64,000 nt of DNA, from assembly GCA_019359355.1 (NCBI GenBank), contig JAHHHM010000011.1, forward strand, positions 62,001 to 126,000, read 5' to 3'. Positions within the stretch are counted from its first letter, which is position 1, and the number at the start of each line of letters is the position of its first letter. A program made the translations under genes and the position numbers. This stretch comes from Microcoleus vaginatus WJT46-NPBG5 (GTDB lineage: Bacteria > Cyanobacteriota > Cyanobacteriia > Cyanobacteriales > Oscillatoriaceae). The notes under the pieces were generated by a model. That model was not told where the DNA came from, did not search any database, and was given only the letters and a program-made list of their open reading frames with translations. Of this stretch, positions 60,243 to 64,000 are shown piece by piece.

Positions 60243-61826
60243 ATGCGAGTTTTGCTAGTCTATCCTCTATTTCCCAAAACGTTCTGGTCTTACGAGAAAA
60301 TCCTAGAACTTGTGAATCGCAAGGTTTTGCTGCCGCCTTTAGGTTTAGTGACAGTGGCGGCAATCTTGCCTCAGGAGTGGGAATTTAAGCTGGTTGATCG
60401 CAACATTCGCTTTGTCACCGAGGAAGATTGGGCATGGGCGGATCTGGTCATTCTTTCTGCCATGATTGTCCAGAAAGTAGATTTGCTCGAACAAATTCGT
60501 GAAGCCAAGCGGCGCGGCAAGCGTGTGGCAGTCGGTGGTCCTTATCCAACTTCGGTTCCCTGTGAAGCCACAGAAGCCGGTGCGGATTATCTGATTTTGG
60601 ATGAAGGGGAAATCACGCTGCCGATGTTTGTCGAGGCGATTCAAAAAGGTGAGACGCAAGGAATTTTCCGATCTGGCGGTGAGAAGCCGGATGTGACAAG
60701 CACTCCCATCCCGCGTTTCGATTTGCTAGAATTCGACGCTTATGATTCCATGTCGGTTCAGTTCTCTCGCGGCTGTCCGTTCCAGTGTGAATTCTGCGAC
60801 ATTATTGTACTTTACGGTCGCAAACCCCGCACCAAAACACCGGCACAGTTGCTAGCCGAGTTAGATTATCTCTATGAATTAGGGTGGCGGCGCAGTGTGT
60901 TTATGGTAGATGACAACTTTATTGGCAACAAACGTAATGTGAAGTTGTTGCTGAAAGAGTTAAAAGTCTGGCAAGCAGAACATAAATATCCCTTCCGATT
61001 TAATACAGAAGCCTCCATTGACCTTGCAGAAGACCCGGAACTGATGCAGTTGATGTTAGAGTGCTATTTTGATGCGGTGTTTGTAGGAATTGAAACGCCG
61101 GATGAAGAAAGTTTACAGCTAACCAAGAAATTTCAAAATACGCGCAGTTCGCTGATTGATGCGGTGCAAACAATTATGCGGGCTGGGTTGCGGCCAATGG
61201 CTGGGTTTATTATTGGCTTTGATGGGGAAAAATCGGGTGCCGGTGATCGGATTGTGCGATTTGCCGAACTGGCAGCCATTCCGAGTACAACGTTTGCCAT
61301 GTTGCAAGCGCTGCCCCATACCGCACTGTGGAACCGGCTCGAAAAAGAAGGACGGATGCGGAATAAAGACGGCAACATCAATCAAACTACATTGATGAAT
61401 TTTATTCCCACTCGGCCTTTGGAAGAGATTGCCAGGGAATATGTGGAAGCGTTCTGGCAACTGTACGATCCGAAGCTATTTCTGGATCGCACCTATCGCT
61501 GTTTCTTGATGATGGGTGCGCCGGTGTGCAAACTTCCGTTTAAATGGCCCAGTTGGGTGGATGTACGCGCTTTCTTGATTGTCTGCTGGCGTCAAGGTTT
61601 CAAACGCAATACTCGCTGGATATTCTGGCATCACCTATTTAGCATCATTAAGCGTAATCCGGCGGTGTGGGAGCATTACCTGACGGTATGCGCTCATAAT
61701 GAGCATTTCTTAGAATACCGGCAGATTGTGCGCGATGAAATTGAAGCGCAGGTGGCTGAGTTTCTGGCAAATGAGGCAGAACACAAACTTAAGGAAGCCG
61801 AGGTGCCGGCGAAACTAGCAAGTTAA
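60243..61826 (+). CDS. B12-binding-domain radical SAM protein (DUF4070 type)
   Basis: 527 residues. An N-terminal cobalamin-binding-like domain (MRVLLVYPLFPKTFW, VGGPYPTS near 98) precedes the radical-SAM domain with cluster cysteines C178, C182 and C185 in RGCPFQCEFC. GIETPDEESL and GFIIGFDGE lie further on, and the last 150 residues are the DUF4070 part with several Trp. This resembles BchE/HpnJ-like enzymes that alter lipids, hopanoids or tetrapyrroles; the substrate is not deducible. ATG 60243 has GAGGAG 8 bases before, so it is chosen over GTG 60228. Single gene, terminated at 61840-61869. Confidence 0.9.
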   Translation: MRVLLVYPLFPKTFWSYEKILELVNRKVLLPPLGLVTVAAILPQEWEFKLVDRNIRFVTEEDWAWADLVILSAMIVQKVDLLEQIREAKRRGKRVAVGGPYPTSVPCEATEAGADYLILDEGEITLPMFVEAIQKGETQGIFRSGGEKPDVTSTPIPRFDLLEFDAYDSMSVQFSRGCPFQCEFCDIIVLYGRKPRTKTPAQLLAELDYLYELGWRRSVFMVDDNFIGNKRNVKLLLKELKVWQAEHKYPFRFNTEASIDLAEDPELMQLMLECYFDAVFVGIETPDEESLQLTKKFQNTRSSLIDAVQTIMRAGLRPMAGFIIGFDGEKSGAGDRIVRFAELAAIPSTTFAMLQALPHTALWNRLEKEGRMRNKDGNINQTTLMNFIPTRPLEEIAREYVEAFWQLYDPKLFLDRTYRCFLMMGAPVCKLPFKWPSWVDVRAFLIVCWRQGFKRNTRWIFWHHLFSIIKRNPAVWEHYLTVCAHNEHFLEYRQIVRDEIEAQVAEFLANEAEHKLKEAEVPAKLAS

Positions 61827-61839
61827 CTCAGAGATTCTT

Positions 61840-61869
61840 CTCGTTCCCAGGCAATTGCTTGGGAACGAG
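61840..61869. terminator. bidirectional hairpin between radical-SAM gene and petL
   Basis: CTCGTTCCCA (61840-61849) pairs perfectly with TGGGAACGAG (61860-61869), 10-base loop. It lies 14 bases past the radical SAM stop and 10 bases past the petL stop on the other strand. The CTCGTTCCCA sequence also recurs widely in cyanobacteria. Confidence 0.75.
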
Positions 61870-61879
61870 AACCTAGCGC

Positions 61880-61981
61880 CTAAATCAGTTTGACAGCTCT
61901 CAAGCCAAACAGCAGCACAACAGCAGTTCCAAACGCACCGCCTAAAAGCAGAAAATAAGACAAGGCTGCATCTACGCTCAT
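61880..61981 (-). CDS. petL: cytochrome b6f complex subunit PetL (33 residues)
   Basis: A 33-codon gene too short for standard gene finders: MSVDAALSYFLLLGGAFGTA followed by VVLLFGLRAVKLI. A single membrane helix with the end GLRAVKLI is the PetL pattern (the small b6f subunit, usually about 31-33 residues, needed for stability of the dimer). GGAG lies 8 bases before the ATG (61981), and the stop is followed by a strong hairpin. All three facts support a real gene. PetM and PetN have different signatures, so PetL is preferred. Confidence 0.8.
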   Translation of the reverse strand: MSVDAALSYFLLLGGAFGTAVVLLFGLRAVKLI

Positions 61982-62144
61982 TTACATTTCTCCATCAAAA
62001 TCTAATAAGAACTATTGAAACATGGCGCGGGCTAGAATTCAGCATACTCAAGCGGGTTGCTACCGGCACGCTCGACTTTTGGTTAAGACTGCGGTAAAAA
62101 CTTACTAAGTGCAGTAACCTTAAAGATTGATCAGAGATTGAATT

Positions 62145-63239
62145 ATGGCTTCTGTCGTCCGCGTGAATCTACCGCAGCAGTCTTATGAGATTGCGATCGC
62201 CTGTGGCAGTTTAGGTGAAGTGGGCGCACAGATGCAACCGCTGCAACTCGGTAAGAAAGTTTTATTGGTATCGAACCCGGTGTTATATCGGCATTACGGA
62301 GAACAGGTAGAGGCATCCTTAAAAACCGCTGGGTTTGAAGTAGCTAGCTGCATTTTGCCTGCCGGTGAACAGTACAAAACCCTCAAATCGCTGCAAAAGA
62401 TTTACGATGCTGCCTTGGAAAACCGCTTAGAACGTTCGTCAACAATGGTAGCGCTCGGCGGTGGCGTCGTTGGCGATATGACCGGCTTTGCGGCGGCAAC
62501 TTGGCTGCGCGGGATTAATGTTGTGCAAGTGCCGACAACGCTTTTGGCAATGGTGGATGCTTCCATTGGCGGCAAAACCGGCGTTAACCATCCCCAAGGT
62601 AAAAATTTGATCGGTGCATTTCATCAACCTCGGTTGGTTTTCATTGATCCAGATGTGCTGAAAACGCTGCCGGCAAGGGAATTTCGAGCCGGCATGGCGG
62701 AAGTGATTAAGTACGGGGTGATCTGGGATGCCGAGTTGTTTGTCAAGCTGGAAGAGTGCAAGCGCTTGGATCAAATGCGCTATGTAAGTGCGGATTTATT
62801 GCTAGAAATTTTAAGCCGGTCTTGCCAAAGCAAAGCAGATGTGGTGAGCAAAGATGAAAAAGAATCAGGCTTACGGGCAATTTTAAATTACGGTCACACC
62901 ATTGGTCATGCGGTGGAAAGCCTCACCGGCTATAAAGTCGTCAATCATGGGGAAGCGGTTGGCATCGGCATGGTAGCAGCGAGTCAGCTAGCGGTTGAGT
63001 TGCAAATGTGGGATAAAGATTGCGATCACCGGCAGTTAGCGTTAATTAAAAAAGCCGGTTTACCCACTCAATTGCCGGCACCTTTGGATATTGACGAAAT
63101 TATAGAAAGCCTACAAACTGATAAAAAAGTCAAGGCAGGAAAAGTTCGGTTTGTACTCCCAGAAAAAATCGGTGCAGCAACCGTAACCGATCAAGTGCCG
63201 GCAGATGTAATTCGCCAAGTATTGCAGGGAATGCAGTAA
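62145..63239 (+). CDS. aroB: 3-dehydroquinate synthase
   Basis: 364 residues, full-length AroB, the NAD- and metal-dependent second step of the shikimate pathway. The NAD and substrate motifs are in order: [13 protein letters not shown] (near 66-78), [42 protein letters not shown] and [11 protein letters not shown], the last with the metal histidines. Start ATG 62145. Divergent from petL with a 163-base spacer. Followed by an STRR array rather than another gene. Confidence 0.97.
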   Translation: MASVVRVNLPQQSYEIAIACGSLGEVGAQMQPLQLGKKVLLVSNPVLYRHYGEQVEASLKTAGFEVASCILPAGEQYKTLKSLQKIYDAALENRLERSSTMVALGGGVVGDMTGFAAATWLRGINVVQVPTTLLAMVDASIGGKTGVNHPQGKNLIGAFHQPRLVFIDPDVLKTLPAREFRAGMAEVIKYGVIWDAELFVKLEECKRLDQMRYVSADLLLEILSRSCQSKADVVSKDEKESGLRAILNYGHTIGHAVESLTGYKVVNHGEAVGIGMVAASQLAVELQMWDKDCDHRQLALIKKAGLPTQLPAPLDIDEIIESLQTDKKVKAGKVRFVLPEKIGAATVTDQVPADVIRQVLQGMQ

Positions 63240-63254
63240 GTTTTGAGCTTTGAG

Positions 63255-63319
63255 TGCCCAATGCCCATACCTTTAGGTTGGCGAAGCCTTGCCCAATGCC
63301 CAATGCCCAATGCCCCATT
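63255..63319. repeat. STRR heptamer array and AGGTTGGCG repeat (copy 2)
   Basis: TGCCCAA units flank a copy of the ACCTTTAGGTTGGCGAAGCC element (63269-63294, also at 27296-27321), followed by TGCCCAA in direct tandem (three) and TGCCCCA. The element is inserted within the heptamer tract. Confidence 0.85.
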
Positions 63320-63497
63320 CCAAAACCACCCTGTTTGAGCCGCAAAGCGCCAGAAAATAAATTATCACGGTTTTGAGACAAGTTTGTCACAAGAGCGTCA
63401 CATCCACTATCTAAATTAAAAAGAGTCAACTCTTGATGGCTGCTTTCGCTAAAGCCAAGAGCGCTTGATTCTGACGTCTTTGCAGCAGGTGATATAA

Positions 63498-64000
63498 ATG
63501 CAAACACAACCCCCCGATTTAAATAATTCTAGCCAGCCGAACAGCATCGACTTCAATGGTTCACGCTCTGGTTGGCAAAAGCCAGCTAGCTATCTGTCGG
63601 TGCTTTTGTTGGGTGCCGGCATGGCTCTATCAGCAGCGTATTTAACCTCTCAAAAAGTCCTCTCCTTGCAGCCGGCTACGTCTGTGGTGGCGCAGGTGCC
63701 GGCTCGTCCGATCGTTCAATCACGATTGCCAATATCGACCGAGTCTAATTTTATTACCTCAGTGGTTCAGAATGTTGGGCCGGCTGTTGTGCGGATCGAT
63801 GCTTCTCGCACTGTGACTTCCCAGATCCCAGATGCGTTGAATGATCCGTTTTTCCGTCGATTCTTTGGTTCTCAGGTTCCCATTCCACCTCAAACGCAAG
63901 TTCAAAGAGGTTCCGGTTCAGGTTTTATTATTAACTCCGACGGTAATATTCTGACCAACGCTCATGTCGTCGATGGTGCCGACACGGTAACAGTAACGCT
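63498..64000 (+). CDS. HtrA/Deg-type serine protease, 3' truncated by the window end
   Basis: The first 167 codons of a trypsin-like periplasmic protease (HtrA/DegP, cyanobacterial HhoA/HhoB/HtrA type). A Gln/Asn/Ser-rich cytosolic start precedes a single helix (YLSVLLLGAGMALSAAYLT, 32-50), which is a signal anchor. Then FITSVVQNVGPAVVRIDASR, a loop rich in Phe (NDPFFRRFFGS), and GSGSGFIINSDGNILTNAHV with the catalytic His. The Asp, Ser and PDZ domains lie beyond the window. ATG 63498 with AGGTG upstream. It handles misfolded envelope or photosynthesis-related proteins in other cyanobacteria. Confidence 0.88.
   Translation, partial: MQTQPPDLNNSSQPNSIDFNGSRSGWQKPASYLSVLLLGAGMALSAAYLTSQKVLSLQPATSVVAQVPARPIVQSRLPISTESNFITSVVQNVGPAVVRIDASRTVTSQIPDALNDPFFRRFFGSQVPIPPQTQVQRGSGSGFIINSDGNILTNAHVVDGADTVTVT

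Noticed and set aside
1-64000. tRNA and rRNA genes
   Set aside because: I looked in the intergenic gaps for T-loop-like GTTCRANYC with matching acceptor stems and for rRNA signatures and found none; reading by eye could miss a degenerate case.

Overview
The window is cyanobacterial chromosome, most likely from a filamentous, non-heterocystous (Oscillatoriales-like) species; the species itself cannot be fixed from this sequence. Pointers are a small PetL-type cytochrome b6f subunit, a ferredoxin-type sulfite reductase, an NdbB-type quinone reductase, a DUF92/VTE6-like protein, a DUF1822 protein, HIP1 octamers (GCGATCGC, for example 5618-5625, 7263-7270, 22837-22844, 62193-62200), heptanucleotide STRR-type repeats, and several kinase-TPR and CHAT-type signalling proteins. 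GCCGGC is also strikingly frequent. I saw no rRNA, tRNA, CRISPR array or intact insertion sequence.

Layout. 1-6.7 kb: small stress-type proteins, a Ser/Thr kinase with seven near-identical TPRs, an ADP-ribosylglycohydrolase with an IS630 transposase relic at its 3' end, a glycosyltransferase-TPR protein and a zinc-ribbon protein. 6.7-18.3 kb: rlmN, then three consecutive paralogous giant sensor kinases, each an APC-type amino-acid permease fused to PAS (and in one case GAF) domains and a histidine kinase. The GAF of the middle one carries both cysteines expected of a DXCF cyanobacteriochrome. 18.9-30.2 kb: housekeeping genes (HAD hydrolase, NurA, recA, an outer-membrane barrel, sulfite reductase with an unusual ribbon-helix-helix-like tail, rsmE) among small secreted and unknown proteins. 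30.6-37.4 kb: NdbB-type oxidoreductase, DoxX, two tandem lipase-like hydrolases separated by a MITE-like element, a VOC protein, the DUF92 protein, an NmrA-like reductase and exonuclease III.

37.6-41.2 kb: a ThDP enzyme next to succinate-semialdehyde dehydrogenase, the arrangement of the cyanobacterial 2-oxoglutarate decarboxylase bypass that closes the TCA cycle. 41.4-47.5 kb: an exopolysaccharide block (Wzc-like autokinase, Wza-like export protein, CapD-like epimerase/dehydratase). 48-52.2 kb: a TPR protein, aspartate ammonia-lyase, a small unknown protein and a DUF362 protein. 52.3-60 kb: a six-gene minus-strand run with a Gly/Cys-rich membrane protein, a small protein, a Ser/Thr kinase with a degenerate P-loop, a sigma-70-like factor, a DUF1822 protein and a CHAT protease fused through one membrane helix to a periplasmic-binding-protein domain. 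60.2-64 kb: a B12-type radical SAM enzyme, a very small petL gene, aroB and the 5' part of an HtrA-type protease cut by the window end.

The two strongest candidates for undescribed biology are the permease-kinase triplet with its putative photoreceptor member and the CHAT/sigma/kinase operon. Both would link an external or membrane input (solute, light, ligand) to phosphorylation, proteolysis or transcription. Neither has an obvious response regulator or substrate gene next to it.
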